From assembly GCA_013816845.1 (NCBI GenBank), contig JACDDU010000003.1, positions 425,460 through 489,459 on the forward strand: 64,000 nucleotides of DNA, in the 5' to 3' direction. This DNA comes from Gammaproteobacteria bacterium (GTDB lineage Bacteria; Pseudomonadota; Gammaproteobacteria; DSM-16500). Under the pieces are notes generated by a model. That model saw only the letters and a list, made by a program, of their open reading frames with translations, had not been told where the DNA came from and did not search any database. How positions within the stretch are numbered: position 1 is the first letter of the stretch; each line of letters opens with the position of its first letter. Both the position numbers and the translations under genes were made by a program. Of the stretch, positions 7,952-17,375 are shown in pieces.

Positions 7952-8872
7952 ATGAAACAATTTTTTATAGGTATAGATGGGGGCGCCTCCAAGACTATTG
8001 TGAGGGTCGAAGATGACGCGGGGAATTTAATCGCGCGATCCCAAGGGGGATCTGCGAGCATTCGAATTTCTATCTTGGAGGCTTGGCGAACTATTCATGA
8101 AACTTTACTAAGTGCGTTTCGCACGCTGGAAATGCCCTGGCCTAATCATGAACATGCTTTTCATTGCGGATTAGGCTTGGCAGGGTTTGAAATTCACGCA
8201 GCGCGTATGGATTTTCTTGCCGTTAAACATCCCTTTGCCACACTCGCGTTGACCTCTGACGCCCACATTGCGTGTTTGGGCGCACATCTTGGGCATGATG
8301 GCGCCATTATTATTGTGGGGACGGGTTCGGTTGGTTTTCAAATTGAAGATCACATCGAAACGAAAGTTGGAGGTTGGGGTTTTCCGCACGATGATGAAGG
8401 AAGTGGGGCATGGTTAGGATTAGAAGCAGTTAAGCATACGGTTAGAACTTATGATGGAAGAGTTGCGCCTTCTTTGCTTAGCCAATCGATTTTGAATTTT
8501 TTCGAACAGGATTATGCTAATTTAATTAACTGGGCCAATGCGGCAAATTCAACTGGATTTGCAACTCTTGCACCACTTATCTTGGCTGCACAAGAGCAAG
8601 GGTGTCTTGCAGCCCAAGGTCTTTTAGAGAACGCTGGTGAACAACTTTATTTAATTGCGCAAGCTTTGGAAGCAAAACGCGTTAATACCCAGCACGTACT
8701 ACCTTGTTCTTTATTGGGTGGCTTGGCTCAAAAAATTAAACCATTTTTGCCTGATCCATTACGACAAAATTTAATTGATCCCGCGCAATCTCCCGATCAA
8801 GGCGCTATCTTATTTATCCGCGAGCACGTTCTGCAAAAGGAGCTATCAACTGGATACCAAATTAACACTTAA
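7952..8872 (+). CDS. BadF/BadG-family N-acetylglucosamine (glucosamine) kinase
   Basis: The 306-residue ASKHA-fold kinase has the phosphate-1 motif GIDGGASKTIVRVED near residue 7, an adenosine motif and the phosphate-2 motif IIIVGTGSVGF. The segment GGWGFPHDDEGSGAWLG is typical of the BadF/BadG/BcrA/BcrD ATPase family of eukaryote-like GlcNAc kinases. It most likely phosphorylates N-acetylglucosamine taken up or recycled from cell walls. It overlaps the next gene, nagA, by a few codons, so kinase and deacetylase probably form a two-gene GlcNAc pathway operon. Confidence 0.85.
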   Translation: MKQFFIGIDGGASKTIVRVEDDAGNLIARSQGGSASIRISILEAWRTIHETLLSAFRTLEMPWPNHEHAFHCGLGLAGFEIHAARMDFLAVKHPFATLALTSDAHIACLGAHLGHDGAIIIVGTGSVGFQIEDHIETKVGGWGFPHDDEGSGAWLGLEAVKHTVRTYDGRVAPSLLSQSILNFFEQDYANLINWANAANSTGFATLAPLILAAQEQGCLAAQGLLENAGEQLYLIAQALEAKRVNTQHVLPCSLLGGLAQKIKPFLPDPLRQNLIDPAQSPDQGAILFIREHVLQKELSTGYQINT

Positions 8873-10043
8873 TTTAGAAAGCGAATCACCCCGTATTATT
8901 TTGTCAGGACCACAAATTTTATCTACAGGCCAATGGATTAAAAATCAAGCTATCGTCATCGAGGCAGGTAGAATTGCCGCAATCATTCCTGCCGCGATGC
9001 TTAAGCATCATTTTCCGGCGCAGCACATTGAATTTCCAAGCCATTACTTTCTCACGCCTGGCCTTATTGATATTCATCTCCATGGCGCAAATGGACACGA
9101 TGTGATGGATGCGAATGAAGAAGCTTGGCACGGAATTAGCTTAGCTTTAGCAAAAGAAGGTGTAACAAGTTTTCTTGCAACAACCATGACAGCTGAGCCT
9201 GACAAAATTACAAACGTTTTGAAGTTTGCAGCCGGACTAAAAAAATTACCCGGTGCACAATGCATCGGTATTCACCTTGAGGGACCCTTTATTGCGAACG
9301 CCAAACGGGGTGCGCAACGTGATGTTACTGTATTTCCAGATATTGATTTATTTGAACAGTTGCAATTAGCTGCTGCCAATCAAATTAAAATTGTCACACT
9401 CGCACCAGAATTACCGGGCGCTATACCTTTTATTAAAATGTTAAAAAATAATAATGTCATTGCATCGATTGGACATACTTTTGCAACTTATGAAGAAACT
9501 GAAGCTGCTATTCAGGCAGGCGCGACACAGGCGACGCATCTTTTCAATGCGATGCGTGCTTTGCATCAGCGGGAGCCAGGCCCTGTACCTGCTTTATTAC
9601 TGGCAAAAAATATTTATGCTGAAATAATTGTTGATGGACATCATTTGCATCCTGCTATAGTTGATTTAGTTTACCAATTAAAACAAAAAAACTCGTTAAT
9701 CCTCGTAACTGATAGTATGCGGGCAAAATGCATGCCCGACGGCAATTATGAGTTAGGCGGTCAAACGGTAACGCTCACGAATCAGCGCGTCACTTTAGCG
9801 GATAACACTTTAGCGGGTAGCGTGCTTACGTTGCCTGAAGCCATCATCAATATGGTTAAGTTTACGCAATGTGGTTTTGAAGATGCTATTCAAATGTGTA
9901 CGCTTAATCCAGCCAGCGTCTTAAAGTGGGATCATCGAATCGGGATAATTGACAAAGGCTATGATGCAGATTTAGTTGTGTTTGATGATCAGTTCGGAGT
10001 GGCCGCTACGATGGTGAAAGGAAAATTTGTTTACCAACATTAA
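8850..10043 (+). CDS. nagA: N-acetylglucosamine-6-phosphate deacetylase, probable CTG start
   Basis: The 397-residue amidohydrolase has the metal-binding PGLIDIHLHGANGHD, HLEGPF, the histidine segments IGHTFA and THLFNAM, and catalytic VTDSM. It converts GlcNAc-6-P to GlcN-6-P and acetate. No ATG or GTG lies where the family starts. A TTG at 8775 would add 25 unrelated residues inside the kinase gene. A strong AAAAGGAG at 8835-8842 lies 7 nt before an in-frame CTG at 8850, giving M-DTKLTLNL; this start is preferred. The stop of the kinase gene falls 23 nt inside this start. No nagB is seen nearby. Confidence 0.92.
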   Translation: MDTKLTLNLESESPRIILSGPQILSTGQWIKNQAIVIEAGRIAAIIPAAMLKHHFPAQHIEFPSHYFLTPGLIDIHLHGANGHDVMDANEEAWHGISLALAKEGVTSFLATTMTAEPDKITNVLKFAAGLKKLPGAQCIGIHLEGPFIANAKRGAQRDVTVFPDIDLFEQLQLAAANQIKIVTLAPELPGAIPFIKMLKNNNVIASIGHTFATYEETEAAIQAGATQATHLFNAMRALHQREPGPVPALLLAKNIYAEIIVDGHHLHPAIVDLVYQLKQKNSLILVTDSMRAKCMPDGNYELGGQTVTLTNQRVTLADNTLAGSVLTLPEAIINMVKFTQCGFEDAIQMCTLNPASVLKWDHRIGIIDKGYDADLVVFDDQFGVAATMVKGKFVYQH

Positions 10044-10048
10044 ATGGG

Positions 10049-12181
10049 CTAGTTATTTGGCTTACTTCGCCATACGCGTGAAACATCTTTACGTTTGCGA
10101 ATTTTGCGCAGAACGCGGGCAAGATGTCGACGGTTACGAACTGCGATGGTTGCATCCACATGAAAGTGGTTACAGTCAGTTTCTTGCGCACGAATATGTT
10201 CTATATTAGATTCCGCCTCTGAAATGGCGAGGGTTAAGGCAGCAAGACTTCCACGCCGATTGACTAAATCCACTTTTAAATCCACTGAAAAATCACCTTC
10301 AATGTTTTCTTCCCATAAAAGTGCGACGTATTTATCATTATGATGATGAAATTTGACAAGGTTAGTGCATTGCACCATGTGCACTTCAATGCCTTGCCCA
10401 ATCTTTACTAATCCTGCAATTTGATCACCGGGGATAGGATGACAACATTTGGCATAAGCGACTGATAATCCTTCTGTGCCGCGAATAACGAGTGGGTGCG
10501 TTTCGGGTTCAATAATATCTTTTTTGGTAATGTCGCCTAAGGATTTTGCAATTTGTTTTGCCACTAATAAAGCAGGTCGATTGCCGATGCCTACTTCTTC
10601 ATATAAATGACTTATCGAATCTAAACGTGAATTTTTAACAATGGAACCAAGCACCCCTTCAGTTACGCGACTGAGTGGCAAACCATAGGGATGCAATGCT
10701 TTATCAACTAAACGTTTGCCAAGGGCCATGGATTCTTCACGCTGCTGTTTTTTGAGGAAATGCTTGATCTTACTGCGTGCTTTGCCGGTCACAATAAAGT
10801 TTAACCAGGCAGGGTTGGGCCTCGCACCCGGAGCTGTAATAATTTCAACTTGTTGACCACTAATAAGAGGCGTTGAAAGCGGTAAAAGTCGTTTATCTAA
10901 TCGAACTGCAACACAAGTATTACCAATGTCTGAATGAATGGTATAGGCAAAATCAACGGGTGTTGCTCCTGCTGGCAGCTCAATAATTTGTCCTCGGGGG
11001 GTGAAAACATAAACTTCATCAGGAAATAAATCAATTTTGACATTTTCAATAAACTCTAAAGAATTTTTAGAGCTTTTATCCATTTCTAAAATACCTTTTA
11101 ACCATTCGCGTGCGCGTGATTGAGCATCGTTAAAAACTTTCTTTTCTGTTTTATAAAGCCAATGCGCAGCAATACCATTCACTGCGGTTTTATGCATTTC
11201 TTCCGTACGGATTTGGATTTCAATCGGTACGCCGTAAGGACCAAACAAAGTGGTATGCAATGATTGATAGCCATTTGCTTTCGGTATGGCAATGTAATCT
11301 TTGAAACGATGCGCAATGGGCTTGTAGAGATTATGAAGAACGCCTAACACGCGATAACATGTATCAACTTTGTCAACGATAATACGAAAACCATACACAT
11401 CCATAATTTCTGAAAACGAAAGATGTTTTTCACTCATTTTTTTGTAAATACTATATAAGTGTTTACCCCGACCAGACATCGTCACGGAGGGGATATTATT
11501 TTTTTTCAAACTATCGTTAATTTGATTGTTGATCATTTCCATGATTTCTTGACGATTACCCCGTGCTTTAGCAACCGCGTCTTGTAAAATTTTAAAACGT
11601 AATGGATAGAGGGAGGCGAAACATAAATCTTCCAATTCTACACGGAAAGCATGCATCCCGAGACGGTTAGCAATGGGGGCAAAAATTTCTAAAGTCTCAA
11701 GCGCCTTACGTCGTCGTTTTTCAGGCGGTAAACCTTGTAAGGTGCGCATGTTGTGCAGACGATCACATAATTTTACAAGAATGACACGGATGTCACTTGC
11801 CATCGCCATAACCATTTTCCGAAAATTTTCCGCTTGCGCTTGCGCATAATTTTCAAAGTGAATTTGGGTAAGCTTTGTTACGCCATCGACAAGATCGGCG
11901 ACTTCTTTTCCAAACCGTTGTTCAATTTCATCTTCATTGACCGGGGTATCTTCTACAACGTCATGCAAAATGGCGGCTACAATAGTTTGGGGATCCATGC
12001 GCATTTGGGCTAGAATTTGGGCAACAGCAATCGGGTGCGTGATATAAGGTTCCCCGGTATATCGCGTTTGGGTGCCATGGGCTTCTTTTGCAAAATGATA
12101 AGCTTTCTCAATTTCTGTGACTTGCTCATGGCTAAGGTATTGATTTATTACATTACGTAAAGCCTCGAAAGTGCTCCCCAC
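10049..12181 (-). CDS. spoT: bifunctional (p)ppGpp synthetase/hydrolase SpoT
   Basis: The roughly 710-residue protein has the long RSH layout: HD hydrolase (ILHDVVEDT), synthetase domain (SGRGKHLYSIYKKM, KDYIAIPKANGYQSLH), TGS (FTPRGQIIELPAGATPVDFAY), a conserved Cys element (YAKCCHPIPGD) and a C-terminal ACT domain. An intact HD motif predicts ppGpp hydrolysis. In Legionella SpoT links fatty-acid and starvation sensing to the transmissive phase. The frame is open to a TTG at 12196, but GAGGA 8-9 nt before the GTG at 12181 and alignment of GSTFEAL with E. coli YLFESL favour GTG. ridA lies nearby, as often seen. Confidence 0.96.
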   Translation of the reverse strand: MGSTFEALRNVINQYLSHEQVTEIEKAYHFAKEAHGTQTRYTGEPYITHPIAVAQILAQMRMDPQTIVAAILHDVVEDTPVNEDEIEQRFGKEVADLVDGVTKLTQIHFENYAQAQAENFRKMVMAMASDIRVILVKLCDRLHNMRTLQGLPPEKRRRKALETLEIFAPIANRLGMHAFRVELEDLCFASLYPLRFKILQDAVAKARGNRQEIMEMINNQINDSLKKNNIPSVTMSGRGKHLYSIYKKMSEKHLSFSEIMDVYGFRIIVDKVDTCYRVLGVLHNLYKPIAHRFKDYIAIPKANGYQSLHTTLFGPYGVPIEIQIRTEEMHKTAVNGIAAHWLYKTEKKVFNDAQSRAREWLKGILEMDKSSKNSLEFIENVKIDLFPDEVYVFTPRGQIIELPAGATPVDFAYTIHSDIGNTCVAVRLDKRLLPLSTPLISGQQVEIITAPGARPNPAWLNFIVTGKARSKIKHFLKKQQREESMALGKRLVDKALHPYGLPLSRVTEGVLGSIVKNSRLDSISHLYEEVGIGNRPALLVAKQIAKSLGDITKKDIIEPETHPLVIRGTEGLSVAYAKCCHPIPGDQIAGLVKIGQGIEVHMVQCTNLVKFHHHNDKYVALLWEENIEGDFSVDLKVDLVNRRGSLAALTLAISEAESNIEHIRAQETDCNHFHVDATIAVRNRRHLARVLRKIRKRKDVSRVWRSKPNN

Positions 12182-12333
12182 CTCATGTGTCCTCAATCTA
12201 ATTTTATAAGCATTTGTTTTCTCTCTTTATTATGGAGGGTGTCCAAAGTATTGGCCACTGAAACATTTAACTTTAAAAGTAACGAATTGATTTATACTAT
12301 GAGCGTTACCATTGAATGATTTAAGGAGGATGT

Positions 12334-12696
12334 ATGAGAAGCGGAAAAAGTGGCTGTTTATGTCCACTCTCATTGGGACTTGCTTTAGGGATAACGTTGG
12401 CACTTTCATTTTTTTGTGGTGCTGTCTGGATGCTTTATCACGGTGTTCCCCCTTTATTTGCTACGCAAATAACAACCCCATTTACTTGGCCTGATGTATT
12501 TGTGTTTACGCTTATCGGCTTAGTTAAAGGTTTTATTTTCGGTGTTGTCCTAGCATTATTTTATGATCTATTTTATTGTATGACGTCATCACGTTGCAGA
12601 AAGGGTGGATGTGAATGTGGTCCAGCTTGCAAATGTAATGGATCATGTAGCTGCTGCGGTGCTACGACTAACTCTGTGGATATTGATCGTAGATAA
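12334..12696 (+). CDS. small two-helix membrane protein with metallothionein-like Cys-rich tail
   Basis: The 120-residue protein has two membrane helices, about residues 12-34 (LSLGLALGITLALSFFCGAV) and 50-75 (VFTLIGLVKGFIFGVVLALF). They recall the short membrane proteins of Legionella-like genomes that are annotated as phage holins. It ends in a roughly 35-residue tail with ten cysteines, including CECGPACKCNGSCSCC, in CxC and CC arrangements like those of metallothioneins. Metal binding is inference. A strong AAGGAGG lies 4-5 nt before the ATG. The next gene is ridA, after two hairpins. Confidence 0.7.
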   Translation: MRSGKSGCLCPLSLGLALGITLALSFFCGAVWMLYHGVPPLFATQITTPFTWPDVFVFTLIGLVKGFIFGVVLALFYDLFYCMTSSRCRKGGCECGPACKCNGSCSCCGATTNSVDIDRR

Positions 12697-12741
12697 TGAA
12701 AGTTTGAAAGGTAGACCTAACCCTATCTCTCTACAAGTGAT

Positions 12742-12817
12742 AACCTTGATTAAGCACTCTACAAATCAAGGTTTAAATTATTGCCAAGCCTTGATTTGTT
12801 TTTCTTCAATCAAGGCT
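12742..12817. repeat. two tandem 10-bp hairpins with related arms
   Basis: AACCTTGATT (12742-12751) pairs with AATCAAGGTT (12764-12773), and AGCCTTGATT (12787-12796) pairs with AATCAAGGCT (12808-12817). All four arms share the core CCTTGATT, so they could also pair across. They occupy the gap between the Cys-tailed membrane protein gene and ridA. Neither is followed by a clean T-run. They could be an attenuator or mRNA stabiliser, or four half-sites for a DNA-binding protein. Confidence 0.7.
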
Positions 12818-12837
12818 ATCCATCTTAGAGTATCAAA

Positions 12838-13221
12838 ATGAATACCAAAAAAATTATCTTTACTGAGGGCGCGCCACGTGCAATTGGCCCTTATTCGCAA
12901 GCTGTACAATGTGGAAATACTGTTTACCTTTCCGGTCAAATTCCTTTGGATCCCATGACCATGAAAGTAGTAGAAGGTCATGTGCAAAACCAGGCATTGC
13001 AAGTTTTTAAAAATTTAAAAGCAGTATGCGAAGCGGCAGGGGGAGATTTATCTTCAATTGCGAAGCTCACCATTTTTCTTGTTGATCTTTCTCACTTCAA
13101 TACTGTGAATGAAGTGATGGGTGAATTTTTTAAAGAACCTTATCCTGCGCGCTCGACCATTCAAGTTACAGCTTTACCGAAAGCTGTGCTTATTGAAATT
13201 GAAGCCATCATGGTGGTGTAA
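12838..13221 (+). CDS. ridA: RidA, reactive intermediate (enamine/imine) deaminase
   Basis: The 127-residue YjgF/YER057c/UK114 protein has the family sequences APRAIGPYSQAVQ, YLSGQIPLDP, and the C-terminal PARSTIQVTALPKA whose arginine binds the substrate carboxylate. RidA hydrolyses 2-aminoacrylate made by PLP dehydratases, protecting PLP enzymes. A dehydratase that would make such intermediates is encoded at 47543-48508. Shine-Dalgarno is weak (AGAG). In many gammaproteobacteria ridA lies beside spoT, as it does here apart from the inserted membrane gene. Confidence 0.95.
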   Translation: MNTKKIIFTEGAPRAIGPYSQAVQCGNTVYLSGQIPLDPMTMKVVEGHVQNQALQVFKNLKAVCEAAGGDLSSIAKLTIFLVDLSHFNTVNEVMGEFFKEPYPARSTIQVTALPKAVLIEIEAIMVV

Positions 13222-13262
13222 ATCACAATGGGCAAGGATGAATTAGCCTCGCCCCGTGACTG

Positions 13263-14693
13263 TTAGTTTTTGGCAGTGATAGGGGCGGGACGTTGGTTCA
13301 GCGTATACATCGTCCGTAAAATGTTGAGCGCCTCAAAAAGTTGAAAGTCTTCCCGCGCTAAAATCATATCGTTTTGTGAGGTTAGGGTTGTTTTAGTTGT
13401 TACAACTTCTGCGCCTTGAAGATGATTTTTTAATTGATATTCTTTGATCGGTTCAATCATCGACAAATCTTCATCATTATTTGTTTTAACGACTTTCAAA
13501 TCTTCAATCTGTACATCCGGTATGATGCCGATATTTTGAATCACGCGTCCTGAGGGCGTGTGATAAAGTGCGGTAGTTAATTTCAAAGCATGGGCTTTAT
13601 CAAGGGGAATGACTGTTTGTACTGAGCCTTTACCAAAGCTTGTTGTACCTACAATGATGGCACGACGATAGTCTTGTAAAGCGCCTGCGACAATTTCAGA
13701 CGCGGATGCGGAGCCACCGTTAATCAAAACGACCATCGGTGCACCTTCTAAAATATCTTCACCGGTTGCTTTCGCACTATATTGGGCTTCTGGTAAACGT
13801 CCTTCGGTGTAAACAATATTATCTTTAAATTTACCTTTTAAGTCTTTGCTTTCTAAAAAATTATTAGTGACTTGTACGGCTGTTTCAAGTAATCCACCTG
13901 GATTATTACGTAAATCAAGGATTAGACCTTGCAAGCGACCATGGTTAAGTGTTTTTAAGTTGAGAATGGCATCATGCATTAATCGGGAAGTCGGTTCTTG
14001 GAATTGTGTTATACGAATGTAACCATAATTTCCATCCAACATTTTACTTTTGACACTTGCGATTTGAATCACTTGACGCACTAGCTTAAAAGTTAGGGGA
14101 AGCTTTTCACCCTTGCGCAAGGCAGAGAGGGTTACTAACGTACCAGCTTTACCACGCATTTTCTCTACTGCTTCTTGCAAATTCATTTCACTAACCAATT
14201 TGCCATCGATGGCAACGATGTAATCTCCGGCTTTAACACCGGCTCGTGCAGCGGGCGTATCATCAATGGGCGAAACAATTTTTAAAATGCCATATTCTGG
14301 GGTGACTTCAATGCCTACACCGCCAAATTCACCACTGGTTGTCATTAATAATGATTTGTAAGCTTCATCGTCTAAATATTCCGAGTGAGGATCAAGCCCA
14401 CTCACCATGCCGCGAATAGCATCGTCAAGCAACGCGCGATCACCAATGGATTGAACATAAAAATCTTTGATTAAAACGATCGTATTCGTAAATCGATTGA
14501 TATCATCATCGCTGACCGGTTGGTTTTTTTCATTTTTAACTTGCGGTTTGATTGGGGTTTCGGCGGCTTTAGCAAATTGAGATGCAATGGCTGCTGGAAG
14601 TTGTTTCAGTGTTAAAGTTGTTTGGGCAAAAGTAGGAGAAATAACTAACAGGGAAACACAAATCGAAGCGATAAACGACTGCATGCTGTTCAT
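13263..14693 (-). CDS. S41 family C-terminal processing peptidase (CtpA type)
   Basis: The 476-residue periplasmic serine protease has a signal peptide (about residues 1-23, ending PTFA), then an N-terminal helical segment, a PDZ domain (GVGIEVTPEYGILKI) and the S41 catalytic core. That core holds the serine motif GGSASASEIVAGAL and the lysine motif GTTSFGKGSVQ. It cleaves C-termini of envelope proteins. It lies 53 bp after gpmI on the same strand. The common order gpmI-envC-ctpA is shortened here: no envC lies between. Confidence 0.93.
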   Translation of the reverse strand: MNSMQSFIASICVSLLVISPTFAQTTLTLKQLPAAIASQFAKAAETPIKPQVKNEKNQPVSDDDINRFTNTIVLIKDFYVQSIGDRALLDDAIRGMVSGLDPHSEYLDDEAYKSLLMTTSGEFGGVGIEVTPEYGILKIVSPIDDTPAARAGVKAGDYIVAIDGKLVSEMNLQEAVEKMRGKAGTLVTLSALRKGEKLPLTFKLVRQVIQIASVKSKMLDGNYGYIRITQFQEPTSRLMHDAILNLKTLNHGRLQGLILDLRNNPGGLLETAVQVTNNFLESKDLKGKFKDNIVYTEGRLPEAQYSAKATGEDILEGAPMVVLINGGSASASEIVAGALQDYRRAIIVGTTSFGKGSVQTVIPLDKAHALKLTTALYHTPSGRVIQNIGIIPDVQIEDLKVVKTNNDEDLSMIEPIKEYQLKNHLQGAEVVTTKTTLTSQNDMILAREDFQLFEALNILRTMYTLNQRPAPITAKN

Positions 14694-14746
14694 GAGAAGT
14701 GCCCACCGTTTAGAATTACTTTAAGTATATCACCTCCACCTTGGCT

Positions 14747-16291
14747 TTATACCAGCTCAATCAAAGGCTTTCCTGTCATTTCGACAGGAATGGGCTGGTC
14801 TAATAAATACAACATTGTTGGTGCAATATCAGATAATTTGCCATCTTTCTTCACAATTTTAGCGGGACGACCGAGAAAGATAAAAGGGACCGGATCTGTC
14901 GTGTGGGCCGTATGTGGTTGATTCGTTTTAAGATCAAACATTTGCTCCGCATTGCCATGATCAGCCGTAATAATCATTTCACCACCCATTTTTTCTACTG
15001 CACGGGCGATGTCACCAAGACATGTATCGATGACTTCGATGGCTTTGACAGTCGCTGGGAAATTACCAGTGTGTCCAACCATATCAGGATTGGCAAAATT
15101 GCAAATAATCACATCAAAATGGTGTGACTCAATCGCTTCGATTAATTTCTTAGTAAGTAAGGGGGCGCTCATTTCAGGTTGCAAATCGTAAGTAGCGACT
15201 TTGGGCGAAGGGACCAATACTCTTTCTTCGAGAGGGAAAGGTTTTTCAATGCCACCGTTAAAGAAGAAAGTAACATGCGCATACTTTTCGGTTTCTGCAA
15301 TGCGTAACTGCCTAAGCCCTGCATCACTAATGCATTCAGCTAAAAGATTATTAAGTGGGATAGGCGGATACGCTACGGGTAAATCAAAGCGTTGATCATA
15401 GGTTGATAAGCAAACATATTCTCCAAAATTGATTATTTTGTTTCTTTTAAAGTGCTTAAATTGAGGGTCAGTTAGGGCTTCTGTTAATTCGCGCGCTCGG
15501 TCAGCACGGAAGTTCATAAAGATAACGACGTCGCCTTCTTTTATAGGAGAGGCAATACCGTTTTTTGAAACGATCGTTGCTTGAACAAATTCATCATTTT
15601 CTCCTCGCGCATAAGCTTGTTCTAAACCTACTGCTGCGGTGTCCGCATGATAGGCTGCTTGACCGTCAATGAGTAATTTGTAAGCTGCTTCAATGCGTTC
15701 CCATCGATGGTCCCTATCCATAGCATAATAACGTCCAATGAGAGAAGCGATGTGACCGCATCCGGTTTCTTCTAAAAGCGCATCTAACCGTTGTAAAGAG
15801 ACGAGTGCACTTTGTGGCGGTGTGTCGCGGCCGTCTAAAAAAGGATGCAAGTAAAGGTTAGAAAGATCTAACGATACGGCTAATTGGTGTAGTGCAAACC
15901 AGTGCATTTCATGACTATGAACACCGCCTGGTGAAAAAAGACCCAGGACATGCACCGCTTTTTGATTGTTTTTAGCAAGTTTTAATGCATCAACAAGTAC
16001 TTTATTCTGAAAAAAATCACCCGTTTCAATTTCTAAGTCAATGCGAGTGAGGTCCTGGTGCACAATGCGTCCAGCGCCCATATTAAGATGGCCAACTTCG
16101 GAATTTCCCATTTGATTTTGAGGTAATCCGACCGCTAAACCGGCGCCCGCTAGTGTAGTGTGCGGCGCTTTGCTTAAAAAATTTCCCCAATTTGGTTTTC
16201 GAGCCGCAGTAATGGCATTATCAGGCGTGTTTTCGCGATCCCCCCAACCATCAAGAATGATGAGGACCAAAGGACGTGATTGAGCGCTCAT
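14747..16291 (-). CDS. gpmI: 2,3-bisphosphoglycerate-independent phosphoglycerate mutase
   Basis: The 514-residue enzyme interconverts 3- and 2-phosphoglycerate in glycolysis. It has the alkaline-phosphatase-superfamily N-terminus LVILDGWGDRE, the phosphoserine nucleophile motif MGNSEVGHLNMGAGR, the substrate arginines DGRDTPPQSA and FRADRAREL, and C-terminal Mn-binding motifs DMVGHTG and ITADHGNAEQM. Length is typical. The S41 protease follows on the same strand. Confidence 0.97.
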   Translation of the reverse strand: MSAQSRPLVLIILDGWGDRENTPDNAITAARKPNWGNFLSKAPHTTLAGAGLAVGLPQNQMGNSEVGHLNMGAGRIVHQDLTRIDLEIETGDFFQNKVLVDALKLAKNNQKAVHVLGLFSPGGVHSHEMHWFALHQLAVSLDLSNLYLHPFLDGRDTPPQSALVSLQRLDALLEETGCGHIASLIGRYYAMDRDHRWERIEAAYKLLIDGQAAYHADTAAVGLEQAYARGENDEFVQATIVSKNGIASPIKEGDVVIFMNFRADRARELTEALTDPQFKHFKRNKIINFGEYVCLSTYDQRFDLPVAYPPIPLNNLLAECISDAGLRQLRIAETEKYAHVTFFFNGGIEKPFPLEERVLVPSPKVATYDLQPEMSAPLLTKKLIEAIESHHFDVIICNFANPDMVGHTGNFPATVKAIEVIDTCLGDIARAVEKMGGEMIITADHGNAEQMFDLKTNQPHTAHTTDPVPFIFLGRPAKIVKKDGKLSDIAPTMLYLLDQPIPVEMTGKPLIELV

Positions 16292-16450
16292 TCGTGTCTC
16301 TTTGTTTTAAACATGGCGGTGGGTGGCATTGTAAATCACATTCTCTTTAACGTCTAAGCATATTGCCGCTTTAAACATTGCGACCCCCTTGCAGCAATTG
16401 TCTTTCCGTTATAACGTAAACTTTACTTCAAGGGTCAAGATGAGATCAAT

Positions 16451-17299
16451 ATGAGCCATTATAAGCTGCAAGCAAGAGGATGCGCATGGGTCAGCGTTTT
16501 TATGCTGAGTTTATGTCTATCAAGCGTAAGCTTTGCTGAATATTCAGATCAACCCATCGATGATCAAGTTTCTGATCCGTTAGAAAAAGTAAATCGCGCA
16601 ACCTTTGGTTTCAATGATGGGATTGACCGCTTTTTTATAAAACCCATTGCGACTTTATACAATAAAATTATGCCAAAACCACTCAATCAAGGCATAACGA
16701 ATGTTTTTTTTAATTTAGGCACTGTGACTACCATTGCTAATGATTTTCTTCAACTTCATTGGTACCAAATGTTGAATGACACTTGGCGATTGGGAATCAA
16801 TACAACACTCGGTCTGGGCGGATTGATCGATGTTGGCTCTCGCGTGGGTCTAGATCCTTATGCCACTGATTTTGGCATCACACTGGCGCGTTGGGGATGG
16901 CGAAAATCAAGCTACATGGTTTGGCCCCTCTTTGGTCCAAGTACCTTCCGTGAAGGCGTAGAAATTCCTGTGGATTACTATTTATTCTCTGTTTACCCCT
17001 ACATCAAACCGACGGGCACGCGCTATGGTGTCTACGGTTTAGGCGTTATTGATCGACGTGCTCAATTACTAAAATTTCAGTCCGTTTTTGACGAAGCAGC
17101 TATTGATAAATATGTTTTTGTTCGAAATGCTTTCATGCAAAGAAGAAATTATCAAATTAAAGAAAATGAACAATTAGGATTTATCACCAAAGGAAAACTT
17201 GGCGTAACGCCCGTGACGGGGGATAACGACGGTCATTCTATTGAAATAGATGATGATACAGGAAATTCATTTGAGCCAACTGCCGCACTAACCGATTAG
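16451..17299 (+). CDS. mlaA: MlaA (VacJ) family outer-membrane lipid asymmetry protein
   Basis: The 282-residue protein has the MlaA core: DPLEKVNRATFGFND near the mature N-terminus, NDTWRLGINTTLGLGGLID, YMVWPLFGPSTFRE and the VDYYLF segment. MlaA removes mislocalised phospholipids from the outer leaflet and passes them to the MlaBCDEF pathway. The signal peptide lacks a canonical lipobox: the only cysteine is in MLSLC, with Leu at -1, and cleavage at VSFA-E by signal peptidase I looks more likely. No other mla genes are in the window. Confidence 0.92.
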   Translation: MSHYKLQARGCAWVSVFMLSLCLSSVSFAEYSDQPIDDQVSDPLEKVNRATFGFNDGIDRFFIKPIATLYNKIMPKPLNQGITNVFFNLGTVTTIANDFLQLHWYQMLNDTWRLGINTTLGLGGLIDVGSRVGLDPYATDFGITLARWGWRKSSYMVWPLFGPSTFREGVEIPVDYYLFSVYPYIKPTGTRYGVYGLGVIDRRAQLLKFQSVFDEAAIDKYVFVRNAFMQRRNYQIKENEQLGFITKGKLGVTPVTGDNDGHSIEIDDDTGNSFEPTAALTD

Positions 17300-17375
17300 A
17301 TTGATTTGTACTACGGATACCTATGCTATGCTAAGAAGTGAGAATTATCCCCATCGAGCAGGAATAGTCGTTGTT

